Shown: positions 26,658 through 35,740, counted from the first letter of the stretch. The stretch: 64,000 nt of DNA from Candidatus Cloacimonadota bacterium (GCA_029781115.1 JAKOXG010000007.1:1-64000), one strand, 5' to 3'. Made by a program: numbers and translations. Notes: generated from the letters alone by a model not told the origin.

Positions 26658-27248
26658 TCAGGAGCGGCAGAGGTTTCTATAGGTGCAGTCCTCACATTTT
26701 CTTTGGTTTCTGATTGCCTTTGGATAATACGACTGATTTATAATTTCAAAGATTTCGTCAAGCATTATTTTGGCTTTCTCGCACATTTCTTGAGTTATGG
26801 GCAGCTCAATGAGTTTATTCTTGCTGCGGATGTAGACGATGAAGGCTCTATCAACTTTGACATCAAAGTTTTCCATGATCAAAAGCGCATACAGGGTTTG
26901 TTGGTATTTGTGGGTTTTATAGATTTTATCTTCCCAGTAGGCATATTTATAATCCAGTGGTGCAGCGGTGCCATCGCTCAAGAAGAGCACTTCATCCACC
27001 TTGCCCACCAGCCTCAGTTTTTCGCTGGACATATAGACGTCCAGGGCTTTGTCCACAGCACCGATCTTTTTCCTCAGGTAGTCCTTATTCTCCACCAGCT
27101 TCAGAGCGTGCATCTCTCTTCCTTTATTAACCAAAGCGCGACGATGCTCATGTTGACTTATCTTCATCACATTCAGGAAATAAACGAAGCGTGGGCAAAA
27201 GAGATATTCCATCACGTCTGAAGGTGTGATATAGGTAAAGTCATTCAT
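26658..27248 (-). CDS. cas4: CRISPR-associated exonuclease Cas4
   Basis: This 196-residue Cas4/RecB-family protein has the four-cysteine iron-sulfur ligand set: Cys18 (LFCPRFVYFLN) and three near the C-terminus (CEDCTYRNLC). RecB nuclease motifs include LDYKYAYWED near 113 and the QTLYALLI helix. Cas4 trims prespacer ends and helps choose PAM-adjacent spacers with Cas1-Cas2. Its ATG overlaps the cas2 stop (ATGA). It is the last cas gene, next to the leader, whereas in most I-B loci cas4 precedes cas1. Confidence 0.93.
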   Translation of the reverse strand: MNDFTYITPSDVMEYLFCPRFVYFLNVMKISQHEHRRALVNKGREMHALKLVENKDYLRKKIGAVDKALDVYMSSEKLRLVGKVDEVLFLSDGTAAPLDYKYAYWEDKIYKTHKYQQTLYALLIMENFDVKVDRAFIVYIRSKNKLIELPITQEMCEKAKIMLDEIFEIINQSYYPKAIRNQRKCEDCTYRNLCRS

Positions 27249-27535
27249 ATGAAAAAGGCTTTTACTTCGTCTGTAATCAGTTCTGGATCAAAGGCTTGTC
27301 CCATCAGTTCGCAGGCTGAGAAGTCCTCTCTGCACATGGGGAAGATGTAGACTTTATCCGTTTCTGCATCGATGAGGTCTTCAATTACGCATTTCAGTTC
27401 CTTTCTCTGCGTCTTGTTCAGGTCTCCCAAAAAGACGGAATATTGCACCCTATAGATGCCGGCTTTTTCACATGCTTTTGCCACTTTGGTGCGGGCTTTA
27501 TCCTCTACGATGTCATACATTACCCAGGTGAGCAT
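27245..27535 (-). CDS. cas2: CRISPR-associated endoribonuclease-fold protein Cas2
   Basis: This is a 96-residue Cas2 of normal size with the ferredoxin-like start MLTWVMYDIVEDKARTKVAK, including the conserved Asp8, then YRVQYSVFLGDL and the VYIFPMC strand. In complex with Cas1 it is the structural core of the spacer integrase. Its start overlaps the cas1 stop (TAATG) and its stop overlaps the cas4 start, so the three adaptation genes are translationally coupled. Confidence 0.95.
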   Translation of the reverse strand: MLTWVMYDIVEDKARTKVAKACEKAGIYRVQYSVFLGDLNKTQRKELKCVIEDLIDAETDKVYIFPMCREDFSACELMGQAFDPELITDEVKAFFI

Positions 27536-28587
27536 TATTCCTCCATGTCCTCGGTATCTTCAGAGTTCAGAAAGTTGTCCAATCTGGTAGCCACCGTGCT
27601 ATCCAGATAGCTTTTCCTTCTATTTATGATAAAGTTGGCAAAGGCATGGGCATCACTGCGGATCATGTCTATACGTTTCCGGTTTTTGTTGTGATGGCGG
27701 ATCTTGGTATCAAAATGTTCCAGGATCAGAGGAGCCAAGAATTTCTTTCCCGCCGTGGTGAGCACCACTCCCTTGTGGATGGGCTCTATGTAGCTGGAAT
27801 CAAACTTATGACGTGAGAAGATATAAAACACAGGCTCATCGATCAGGATGCGGTAGGGTTCGATAAAGTCGAAGACAAAGGACTTTTTATTGTAATTATC
27901 ACAGTGCAAAAGCCCGATATACGGATCCAGCCCGGCGATGACCAGAGCTCGCTCCACCTTGGAATACAGGATGCCATATCCATAATTGAGCATGGCATTG
28001 AATGCGTCTTTTGCAGGCCTGTAACTGCGGCCTGAAAACCTATGCACTTCTGGGATGAGCTCGGCCAAGATGGAAAAGTAGCTTTTGGATGCAGTGCCTT
28101 CCCAGCCCATAAAGGAACCGGAAAGCTCATCCAGTGAGCCTTCAGCTTCCATCACCTTGATGGCAGAATCCCGCATGGTGTCCAGCTTTGCCTGAAATGA
28201 TTGCGGATCGATATCCCTCTTGGAGATCAGCTTCTTGATAAAGCGATGTTGATTCATGATCTTAAGGACAACCCGCTCCTTGATAAACTTCAAACCGGTA
28301 GCATCGGTGAGCATCTCCAATTGCCTTCTACGGATGGCCACGGTGCTGCCCATCTTGGGAAACCATACCCTGCCATAGGGATCGCCATACTTATCCAGAA
28401 ACACAATGTCGATATTGTGTTCCATCGCCAGACCGATGGCGTCCGTGCTGATCAAAGCAGCGTTGGAGATGACGATGGAAGATATCTTCAGGGGCGAGAG
28501 CTTGACCTTTTTGCCCTCTACGCCCAGCTCAAACATCTCATCTTTTTTCTTGAGCCAACTGCCGTAGGTGTTTAGATAGAGTTCCAT
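27535..28587 (-). CDS. cas1: CRISPR-associated integrase Cas1
   Basis: This 350-residue Cas1 has an N-terminal beta domain and a C-terminal helical catalytic domain. The metal-binding residues are recognisable: Glu163 (GWEGTASKSYF), His228 (GLLHCDNY) and Asp240/Glu243 (FDFIEPYR). It integrates new spacers at the leader end of the array. The ATG directly abuts the cas3 stop codon. Confidence 0.96.
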   Translation of the reverse strand: MELYLNTYGSWLKKKDEMFELGVEGKKVKLSPLKISSIVISNAALISTDAIGLAMEHNIDIVFLDKYGDPYGRVWFPKMGSTVAIRRRQLEMLTDATGLKFIKERVVLKIMNQHRFIKKLISKRDIDPQSFQAKLDTMRDSAIKVMEAEGSLDELSGSFMGWEGTASKSYFSILAELIPEVHRFSGRSYRPAKDAFNAMLNYGYGILYSKVERALVIAGLDPYIGLLHCDNYNKKSFVFDFIEPYRILIDEPVFYIFSRHKFDSSYIEPIHKGVVLTTAGKKFLAPLILEHFDTKIRHHNKNRKRIDMIRSDAHAFANFIINRRKSYLDSTVATRLDNFLNSEDTEDMEE

Positions 28588-31071
28588 TTAAAACTGCCAC
28601 TGCTCATGGGCGTGTTCAACTTCTTTCTTAAAGCCCATGTCTTCACTATAGATGGTATCAATATGTTCTTTTTTTACGTAAAATTCATTCTCACTCAAAG
28701 TAATAAGGTGGGGGTTTTGCCCTTTTTGAGTGCTTAGATCCCTGTGGTGCAAGCTTATTTGGAAGTTGGCCAAACGGTTTCGCAATCTCTTCAAGTCCAT
28801 TATCAAACGATCTCTGCCTTCGCTATCTCCATCATGTGCTTTCAGGGCTTTTTCGGTGTTGGTGTATTCAACCATCATATCTTGAGCTTCATCGTTGACC
28901 AGAACAAACAGTGTGGTGTCTTGGTAGTTATCCACAATCAATTTAAATTCAGATACAGGTGTTTCTCCCACTCTATCGTCATTATCATAATTCAGGTTTG
29001 CAATGGCGGCAAGATGCATTATGCTCCGGGCATCAGATTGAAGTGAACCGAAGTATTGATTGGATAGCTCAAAAAAGTCTTTGCTGAACCACTCTTGTTT
29101 TTCGCTTAAAGCGGCATCTGTCTGCTGGAGCAGATATTTGTCATAGATCCGATAAGCATATTCCTTTTCGTTATTGTCAGTAAGCCGCACTAACCGCATT
29201 TCTCCACCCAAAACACCATATTCACCACTACGGTTGCAGCGTCCCGCTGTTTGAACAACACTGTCCAGGGGTGCAAAATCTCTTATTACCAGTTTGAAGC
29301 TGATATCCACTCCCGCCTCAACCAGTTGCGTGGAGATAAGGACGACCTTTTCTTTATTCTTCAGCCTTTGGACAACCTTAGCTATGATTTGACTCCTGTG
29401 CAGAGGTATCTGGCTGGTGCTGAGGCAGTATATCTCAAACTCGTTTCCATATTCTTCGGAGAGGGTGTCATAAGCTTGTTTCACGGCAGCTTTGGTGTTG
29501 AGTATGAGCAGCAGATTGTCAAATTCTAAAGTGCCTATTGTCTCAAGGTAGTCGGACAGCTTCACTTTTTCAGGATTATAGGTCATTTTTACCCTGTTAA
29601 CCACTGGATTTTGAAAATATGCCAAGTCGCTCAGCTCTTTATCGCTATCACCATCGGAAGTGGATTCAAACAGAAAAGGACGTGTAGCCGTGCAGAGCAC
29701 GATATAGGTTTTAAACCTCTCAGCCAAAACCTTAAAAAGCACTCTCAACAGATAATAGTAGTCCGGACTAACGTTTTGAACTTCATCCAAGATAATGATG
29801 GAATTGATGATATTGTGCAGCTTTTTCAGGGTCTTATTTCTGTTGCCGATCAGGGTATGGAACAACTGCACAAAGGTAGACACCACCATGGCACTTACCC
29901 AGGATTCAACTATGAGCAGGTCGTTCATATAATCCCAATAATCATAGTCTGGATCATCCTTGCTGAGTTTGTAATAATCCTGCAGGTGATGGTGACGAAT
30001 GATGTACTTGTAGCTCTCGTCCTTTAGCTCCCGGTGGTTATGCTGGAATACGTCCTGATAAACCTCGTAGTTTTGGTCTATAATTGACGTAAATGGCAGG
30101 CAATAGATGATGCGTCTCATGCGATCCAGCTTGCTCTGCAGTGTGCTGACAAATTTCATACAGGCCAAGGTCTTTCCTATGCCCGTGGGTGCTGTGATGG
30201 TGTATTGATACTGATCGCTTGAGATGATCTCATTTGTGCCACATTTAGCGTAGAATTCGGTGCGCAGCCTGTTTACAGGTGTATCCTTAGCTGTTTTGAA
30301 TTTGGCTTTCTTATAGGGATCTGGGTTCATGTCCAGCGTTTCAATACTTTTATCAAACCAAGCTTGATCCAAGCGGGCCGCATCCATCTTATCCTTGGTT
30401 ATCAGGATAGAAAAGAGCAAGTTGGCAATGATGAACAGCTCCATAGAGTTTTCTTCAGCGATACCCTTGGACTCAGCTTGAGTGTGGTCACTGAATTCAA
30501 ACTCAGCGATATCTTCTATAAGTTCCTTAAGCCCTCTCTTGGATAGTGGTTCAAGCTGAACCCCATTGTCACCTAAGAACTTCTTAAACAAAGGATGGGA
30601 GCGCACATTTGAGCAGATGTCTTTGTAGACATCTACCAACCGTAATAAGGCAGCATTACTACACGTCAAACTATACAAGTGCTCATAGGAATCAAGGTTC
30701 CCGTGATGGCGTTGGATGATTTTGAAGGCTAAAGGTGCCGCGAAATCAGGCAAATCTTTCAGTCTCTGCATGTTTTGATATGCTATAATAGCTGAGATCA
30801 GACTGTGATTTGCCATTTGACCCTGGGATTCATCTCCACCCAGTTTCTTTTGGAAATAAGTAGAGGCTTTGCCGATGTCATGCAACAAACCAATACGAAA
30901 GGCAAGCTCTGCAAGTGAACTTTTGTCGATCAAGTGCAGGTTCAGGTCCAGATCTTCAACAATTCTCTTGCAAGAGCTCGCCACATTTAGGAGGTGATCA
31001 GCAAGATAGATTCCCGCGAATCCTTTGAATTCGGGGTGTGAATACAATCTTTTCTCGCCAGCCAATCTCAT
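28588..31071 (-). CDS. cas3: CRISPR-associated helicase-nuclease Cas3
   Basis: This 827-residue fusion has an N-terminal HD nuclease domain (His26 in ADHLLNV; His64-Asp65 in GLLHDIGKAS; KIIQRHHGNL) and a superfamily 2 helicase core: Walker A TAPTGIGKT near 290, Walker B ILDEVQNV near 428, and motifs LISTQLVEAGVDISF and QTAGRCNRSGE. It is recruited by Cascade to unwind and degrade the non-target strand. It starts 4 bp after cas5 and ends exactly before cas1. Length and domain order are normal for type I-B. Confidence 0.96.
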   Translation of the reverse strand: MRLAGEKRLYSHPEFKGFAGIYLADHLLNVASSCKRIVEDLDLNLHLIDKSSLAELAFRIGLLHDIGKASTYFQKKLGGDESQGQMANHSLISAIIAYQNMQRLKDLPDFAAPLAFKIIQRHHGNLDSYEHLYSLTCSNAALLRLVDVYKDICSNVRSHPLFKKFLGDNGVQLEPLSKRGLKELIEDIAEFEFSDHTQAESKGIAEENSMELFIIANLLFSILITKDKMDAARLDQAWFDKSIETLDMNPDPYKKAKFKTAKDTPVNRLRTEFYAKCGTNEIISSDQYQYTITAPTGIGKTLACMKFVSTLQSKLDRMRRIIYCLPFTSIIDQNYEVYQDVFQHNHRELKDESYKYIIRHHHLQDYYKLSKDDPDYDYWDYMNDLLIVESWVSAMVVSTFVQLFHTLIGNRNKTLKKLHNIINSIIILDEVQNVSPDYYYLLRVLFKVLAERFKTYIVLCTATRPFLFESTSDGDSDKELSDLAYFQNPVVNRVKMTYNPEKVKLSDYLETIGTLEFDNLLLILNTKAAVKQAYDTLSEEYGNEFEIYCLSTSQIPLHRSQIIAKVVQRLKNKEKVVLISTQLVEAGVDISFKLVIRDFAPLDSVVQTAGRCNRSGEYGVLGGEMRLVRLTDNNEKEYAYRIYDKYLLQQTDAALSEKQEWFSKDFFELSNQYFGSLQSDARSIMHLAAIANLNYDNDDRVGETPVSEFKLIVDNYQDTTLFVLVNDEAQDMMVEYTNTEKALKAHDGDSEGRDRLIMDLKRLRNRLANFQISLHHRDLSTQKGQNPHLITLSENEFYVKKEHIDTIYSEDMGFKKEVEHAHEQWQF

Positions 31072-31075
31072 TACC

Positions 31076-31864
31076 TCAGAGGAAGTAAATCACTTCTTCT
31101 TGTTCATTCTTGATTTTGCAACAATCCTTGAAAATGCCTTCAATGCGTTGACCTGAAATATGGAAAAGTATCTCCTCTGCCCTTATCAGGCGACGCACTT
31201 GCTCATTATTTATCTTCTCTTGACTTTGCTCTAAAGGCATCCTCTCGATTTGCAACACGCCCTGCTCATCCAAGTTGGGCTTTGCTTTTCCCAGGGCTAT
31301 GGCACTATCCACATAGGCAGATTCACTTACCATCTCAAACTCAGATTCATCATACCGGTTTACAATTTCCAGGTCAGCTCTGAATTGCCTCTGTCCCAGA
31401 TAAATACCATAACCGAAGTTTCTGTCTGAGAGCAGCTTTTCAATTCCGGCCAGCTTTTCATTTTGGGTATGGAAACCAAGCCAAATCCGGTAGCTGATAT
31501 CTTTGTCATCACCGCCAGTGAGCAATTCAAAACGGCATTGGCTGTGTACCGAGACATCATTTATAGGGTTTTGTTTGGATTTGTCTTTGATATAATTCAA
31601 GGTTTGCATAAACTTACGCGGCTGGACTCCTCTTTTTACCGCAACTGCTACGAAGAGCTTATCCGAGCTGAGAGCTTCGTAATAAGAATCCCTAGAACAC
31701 TTAAGTACAGAAGCGATCAGGCCAGCCACGGCTGTTCGGGGCGGAATAGTAAAGGTAAGCGAGGAAGCGTTGGTGTAAAACTTGCGAAAATGCGCAAATT
31801 TGCCGCTTAACTCCAGCTCTAATATCCTATTGGGGTGACCTCTTGCATCCATTGTCAACCCCAT
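31076..31864 (-). CDS. cas5: Type I-B Cascade subunit Cas5
   Basis: This 262-residue protein has the Cas5 N-terminal RAMP fold: LELELSGKFAHFRKFYTNASSLTFTIPPRTAVAGLIASVL, with the PPRTA.GLI motif that is diagnostic. In the complex Cas5 caps the 5' handle of the crRNA and contacts Cas8. The ATG shares a base with the cas7 stop (TAATG); a second in-frame ATG 12 bp downstream is also possible. The gene order cas7-cas5-cas3 supports I-B. Confidence 0.93.
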   Translation of the reverse strand: MGLTMDARGHPNRILELELSGKFAHFRKFYTNASSLTFTIPPRTAVAGLIASVLKCSRDSYYEALSSDKLFVAVAVKRGVQPRKFMQTLNYIKDKSKQNPINDVSVHSQCRFELLTGGDDKDISYRIWLGFHTQNEKLAGIEKLLSDRNFGYGIYLGQRQFRADLEIVNRYDESEFEMVSESAYVDSAIALGKAKPNLDEQGVLQIERMPLEQSQEKINNEQVRRLIRAEEILFHISGQRIEGIFKDCCKIKNEQEEVIYFL

Positions 31865-32727
31865 TAGTAAGTGAGCTTAGATACATCATTTTCGAGGTTA
31901 TTAAAATTCGTAAGTTCCAATTCGCTATCTTGCCATAGATGGATTTCGTTGATTAGATCCTTGTTTTCGTTTAGATAAGCTACAAGCTTACTCATATCCA
32001 GCCGGTAATCATCTATCTTTCTGATCAGATGCAAGTCATCGCCTATATGATCTTTGGGGACAAAGTCGATCATGGAGCGCAGGTCCTTTAGAAAGCTTAG
32101 TTTGTCTTTCATCTCTACCCTCATGTAGAGCCTCGGATATTGCCCAATCTTACTGCGGGTTCTGAAGAAAGGAATTGACTTTAACATCGCCTCATCCAGC
32201 AGCTGCAGGTCTTCAGGGGTCATTTTAGTGCCTTTCGCAATATTGGCATTGATGCTACCGGAAAAGGCGATCAAAGAATAGTAAAGCCGATAGTCTTTGC
32301 CTACCCCTTCTCTGCTGGAAAAGCTGGAGGTTATAGTTACAGAGTCTACCAGTTCGACGGGATGTAGTGAGTATCCCCAGTTGAATTGAACAGGTCCGGT
32401 ATAGTGTCCTTCGGTAGTTTTTTCTTCTGCAGTAACCGCGCCGAAAAGTCTCACATCAATGAGGTCGAAATGGGTGATCTCCTGTTTCTTGATCTGCTTG
32501 TTGCGGTCCTTGGCATCCTTGGCAGACGAGGTGATGAAGATATTCTTCTCTAAGCCAGTTTCAAAATAATCACGTAGATAACGTTTTAAGCGAACATCAG
32601 ATACGAGATTGGTGTTGGTGTCAAAATCCATGCGGGGTTTGTTTTCATTGTCCATGTCTCCGTTGGGGTTGCACATCTGTGCGTCGTAAAGGAAGAGTAT
32701 CTCGGAATTGTTTTTAATTGTCTCCAT
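31864..32727 (-). CDS. cas7: Type I-B Cascade backbone subunit Cas7 (Csh2 family)
   Basis: This 287-residue protein begins NNSEILFLYDAQMCNPNGDMDNENKPRMD, the Csh2-type signature, followed by SDVRLKRYLRDYF and FDLIDVRLFGAVTAEE. Several copies coat the spacer part of the crRNA in Cascade. The start overlaps the cas8 3' end by 14 bp, with GGAG 8 bp upstream inside cas8. Assignment to I-B rests on this Csh2 signature together with cas8 and cas6. Confidence 0.95.
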   Translation of the reverse strand: METIKNNSEILFLYDAQMCNPNGDMDNENKPRMDFDTNTNLVSDVRLKRYLRDYFETGLEKNIFITSSAKDAKDRNKQIKKQEITHFDLIDVRLFGAVTAEEKTTEGHYTGPVQFNWGYSLHPVELVDSVTITSSFSSREGVGKDYRLYYSLIAFSGSINANIAKGTKMTPEDLQLLDEAMLKSIPFFRTRSKIGQYPRLYMRVEMKDKLSFLKDLRSMIDFVPKDHIGDDLHLIRKIDDYRLDMSKLVAYLNENKDLINEIHLWQDSELELTNFNNLENDVSKLTY

Positions 32728-33190
32728 TGTTTAGCTCCTGTGTTTGTTGTTCTTGTTCTTTGTTTTTGCCGTAGTATATACGTAAATAGCTTTCGTAAGC
32801 TTTGCCAGCCAAGATATAAAAAACCACTTCCTGGGGCAATAGATCTGAAGATTCAATACCTATCATGGACTCAGTACAGTAGGCCAATAGCTGGTCGTCT
32901 CTCCATACATCACGAATCTTAAGGTATTCTTCCACTGTGCCATAAAGGGACTTCACCTTTCTGGGCGAGATGCCTCTAAAGTTAAGTCGGATTGAAAATG
33001 TCTTTTTGTCTGTTTTCTTCCATTCTGCATGTTCGATTCGGTCAATCAAGACTCCCAGCAAAAAGAGCCCTCGATGATATTGGCTCTTTTCTGCCTCATT
33101 GAATATATGTGCATGATTGTCGAAGTAGTTCAGATAGTCCTTATGCGCCTTGGGATCTAACTGAGTGGTTAGATTCTGCTCATTTGTCAT
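32714..33190 (-). CDS. Predicted Cas11b small subunit, internal in-frame translation within cas8b
   Basis: Inside cas8b, AAGGAG (33199-33204) stands 8 nt upstream of an in-frame ATG at 33190 (codon 523). The resulting 158-residue protein begins MTNEQNLTTQLDPKAHKDYL and is largely helical, with a charged, Gln-rich tail. In other type I-B systems Cas11 is known to be made from an internal start in cas8, as a free small subunit of Cascade. The position, size and very good Shine-Dalgarno match here fit that closely. Independent translation in this organism is inference. Confidence 0.75.
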   Translation of the reverse strand: MTNEQNLTTQLDPKAHKDYLNYFDNHAHIFNEAEKSQYHRGLFLLGVLIDRIEHAEWKKTDKKTFSIRLNFRGISPRKVKSLYGTVEEYLKIRDVWRDDQLLAYCTESMIGIESSDLLPQEVVFYILAGKAYESYLRIYYGKNKEQEQQTQELNNGDN

Positions 33191-34756
33191 AGTATTTACT
33201 CCTTTTAATTGATTGTAGTTTTTGAGATGTTTTAGATATAGTGTGAGTATAAAGGCAGCCAAATCATGGTCAGGATATATCTGTTTTTTGTTATACTCAA
33301 TCCTCGACCACACATCTATGAATGACCGGATCAGGTTCTGGTAATCTACGGCTACACCATTCACGTAATCTGATACAAACTGGGATACTTGTTTTGCCAC
33401 TACTTTGTGTTCTTTGAGCTTATGTGAGCGTATAGAGGGCAAGACCATCATTCTAAGCCCATTTAAAGACAGATCCAGTCTATTAATAATTCTGTATAAA
33501 GAATAGTCCTCACATATTGCCTCCAAATCCTGGGTTTTATCTGCCAGATACTTGTAATCCACATTTTCAATCAGCTTAAATACCACAAACTCCTGTTTTA
33601 ATGGCTCTTTATTGTAGAAAAGCATAGAGAAATTGGGACTCTTTTCTGATAACCTCATCAGGGTATCAATATCCTTTGTTATAGTATCCCTTCTGTATGC
33701 ACCACTGTTCAACACTCTTTCAACAGCTTGCATTTCGCTTGTTTCGATCAATCCGGTGTTTTTGTTAATTGTGGGAAGGACAATACACGGCAGCCTCATG
33801 ATCTGGAAAAGTAGTCCCTTCATCGCATGGCCCATTCCAACCGCGAGATTCAAATTACATTCTTTGCAAATTCCAAAAGATGTATAGGTTCTGTTTTTGC
33901 TCGCTCCATCAAAGTAAAGCGGATTGGTGCTGCCGTAAAACTTCTGGCGCATTGATGTGTCCTTACCAACAATACCCTTAACTGAGCACAAGTGGCAGGT
34001 TCCCTTGAACGTTTTATCATATCTTTTGCCTTCAGTTATCCTGTTGAACAGAAAGTCAATATACTCAATCCAGTATTCGCCCTGGTGCAGATACTTGCCA
34101 TCAATTGCAAGAGCAAAACCTTGTGTTTCACAGTAAAAAGCATTCAGTTTTTCTTTATGGAAGTCTGCAAGATCTTTCTTTAAGTCTTTGGTCTTAGTTT
34201 TTTTCGGCTCCGCATTGTCGTTGTTATCAACTAAGGGTTGTGGGAATCCATCTGCCTGTGAATCAATTATTCTATCCTTATTCAGGAGGTATCCTTTAGG
34301 AGTTTTGACAAAGAAAGTATCCCTGATTGATTCAAGATATGCTTTGAACTCCTTGGCTTTTTCAGGTCTTGTCCAAATCCCCTTTTTATCAATCACTTCT
34401 TCTAACTTATCCCATAGATTGAAACACAAAATGTAATCTATAGAGTTGGTAACGCCGTAGATATTTGGATCACCAGAATAGATATCACTTTTTCTAATAA
34501 GCATTATCTTGTTGGCAGAAGCGGGAATGAGCTCCTCTGCCAGAGAAAACTCGGCTTTTCCAGTGCTTCTATCCAAGTTTAGTTTTAGCAGCCTGCCAAT
34601 CGTACGTTTCCCTGTCGTTTCGTCTGTGGTAACAAACTCCCTTAAATCAGAACAATAATACTGCAAGACGTAGCGCTTGAACTCGGTAGAATTCCTGTCC
34701 TGAAAACCTGCTTTCTCAATCAGCAACTTGCCGATATTCCAGTAATTTAGGATCAT
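32714..34756 (-). CDS. cas8b: Type I-B Cascade large subunit Cas8b (Csh1 family)
   Basis: This 680-residue protein occupies the large-subunit position between cas6 and cas7. A zinc-finger-like set of cysteines (CHLCS near 270 and CKECN near 313) matches the Csh1/TM1802 family. Cas8 recognises the PAM and helps open target DNA. The C-terminal 158 residues, from Met523, form a helical region equivalent to a small subunit and carry their own translation start. The ATG at 34756 lies just behind AGGAGGAAAG, which is part of a duplicated cas6 end. The large-subunit call relies on context and the Cys pattern, because Cas8 sequences are poorly conserved. Confidence 0.9.
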   Translation of the reverse strand: MILNYWNIGKLLIEKAGFQDRNSTEFKRYVLQYYCSDLREFVTTDETTGKRTIGRLLKLNLDRSTGKAEFSLAEELIPASANKIMLIRKSDIYSGDPNIYGVTNSIDYILCFNLWDKLEEVIDKKGIWTRPEKAKEFKAYLESIRDTFFVKTPKGYLLNKDRIIDSQADGFPQPLVDNNDNAEPKKTKTKDLKKDLADFHKEKLNAFYCETQGFALAIDGKYLHQGEYWIEYIDFLFNRITEGKRYDKTFKGTCHLCSVKGIVGKDTSMRQKFYGSTNPLYFDGASKNRTYTSFGICKECNLNLAVGMGHAMKGLLFQIMRLPCIVLPTINKNTGLIETSEMQAVERVLNSGAYRRDTITKDIDTLMRLSEKSPNFSMLFYNKEPLKQEFVVFKLIENVDYKYLADKTQDLEAICEDYSLYRIINRLDLSLNGLRMMVLPSIRSHKLKEHKVVAKQVSQFVSDYVNGVAVDYQNLIRSFIDVWSRIEYNKKQIYPDHDLAAFILTLYLKHLKNYNQLKGVNTMTNEQNLTTQLDPKAHKDYLNYFDNHAHIFNEAEKSQYHRGLFLLGVLIDRIEHAEWKKTDKKTFSIRLNFRGISPRKVKSLYGTVEEYLKIRDVWRDDQLLAYCTESMIGIESSDLLPQEVVFYILAGKAYESYLRIYYGKNKEQEQQTQELNNGDN
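33199..33204 (-). promoter_or_regulatory. Internal Shine-Dalgarno for Cas11b
   Basis: AAGGAG in an A-rich context (AAAAGGAGTAAATACTATG) inside the cas8b coding sequence. Its strength and 8-nt spacing equal or exceed those of most gene starts in this window. Confidence 0.75.
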
Positions 34757-34848
34757 CTTTCCTCCTGTTGTTTTGATAACACCAAACCGCCGCTGTACGG
34801 GCGGTCGCTGAACCGCCGCTTATTGATCATCTTTCCTCCTGTTGTTTT
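34751..34848 (-). repeat. Tandem duplication with REP-like hairpin at the cas6-cas8b junction
   Basis: A 24-bp block (GATCATCTTTCCTCCTGTTG plus TTTT on the plus strand) occurs at 34751-34774 and again at 34825-34848, 74 bp apart. It encodes the last residues of cas6 (KQQEER), the Shine-Dalgarno and the ATGATC start. The class A REP-like hairpin (about 34798-34820) lies between the two copies. Confidence 0.85.
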
Positions 34849-35501
34849 ATCACCACCCCAAAGCCGCGGGCGCTTTGTTTGCCCAGCCCTAAGTATTGGG
34901 GGATGTGAAAGTTGGTGGTAAAATCGCCATAGAAGCACTGCATGGCTTGGTTGTGAAAGTTTACGTTTACGCCTCTGAACCAGCCATCTACGTTGAGGTT
35001 TTCCACATTGGGGATCCAGTAGTCAAAGGCCTTGGAGAGTGTCTTGAGGTTGTTTTTGAGGATGGTTTTGAGCAGTTGTTTGCGCTCGTAGTCGTCGTAA
35101 GAATCGTAAAGCCGGTGGTTCTCCTGGTTTAGAGCCATCCAAGGGCTGGCGAAGCGGTATTGATGATACTCCTCACAGCGACCGAAGTCCTCTTCCCGCA
35201 GCGAGATTTCCCGCTCGTTGGAGCGCAGAGTGCGGCCATTGATCTCCAGTTCGTCCACCTCCATAAACACCATTTTCAATAGATCGATACCTTCGCCGAA
35301 GGCCAAAAGAGCGGGATGGGAGTCAATAAGGCGATACTGGATCCTGGGCGCAGCATAATTGAAACCACGGCCCGGAGTGTGATTGTGGAACAAGGGGAAA
35401 TCCGCAAATTTATGCGCAAAGAACCCTCTCAGCTTCGGGATCTCCCGAGGCTGTAGCCGGATGTCATTCCAGCTAACTAACAAATAACGTATCTTTTTCA
35501 T
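34827..35501 (-). CDS. cas6: CRISPR repeat-processing endoribonuclease Cas6
   Basis: This 224-residue RAMP protein, first gene of the cas operon, ends with the glycine-rich loop GLGKQSARGFGVV that defines Cas6, and begins with a beta strand typical of the ferredoxin-like fold (KKIRYLLVSW). It cuts the precursor crRNA within each repeat, leaving the ATTGAAAC handle. His29 and nearby histidines in the N-terminal part could be catalytic. The stop overlaps an ATG (ATGATC) that now leads nowhere useful; the real cas8b start is the duplicated copy 74 bp further on. Confidence 0.9.
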   Translation of the reverse strand: MKKIRYLLVSWNDIRLQPREIPKLRGFFAHKFADFPLFHNHTPGRGFNYAAPRIQYRLIDSHPALLAFGEGIDLLKMVFMEVDELEINGRTLRSNEREISLREEDFGRCEEYHQYRFASPWMALNQENHRLYDSYDDYERKQLLKTILKNNLKTLSKAFDYWIPNVENLNVDGWFRGVNVNFHNQAMQCFYGDFTTNFHIPQYLGLGKQSARGFGVVIKQQEER

Positions 35502-35740
35502 AGTTCCTTCTTTGATAATTGTCTCTTATAAAGAACGACCTCAGGTGCAAGTGAATACCAAGTCCTTTTTTTGTCAATACCTTTTAAACGATAATATGTG
35601 TTTTTGTAGCAGAAGTCTGACATTTATTTCCAAGTTGAGTTCATGCTTGGGTAGTTGATGCCCAATCTGCACCCTGCAATTCGGTCAAGTCAGTGCAGAG
35701 CTTTCTCGAACATATCTCTTGGTCGCTACGGCGAGTGCCC

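Noticed and set aside
34753-34938. A 61-codon open frame spanning the cas6 end and the cas8b start, ending KQQEER like cas6
   Set aside because: It is a by-product of the 74-bp tandem duplication, out of frame within cas6, with no start signal.
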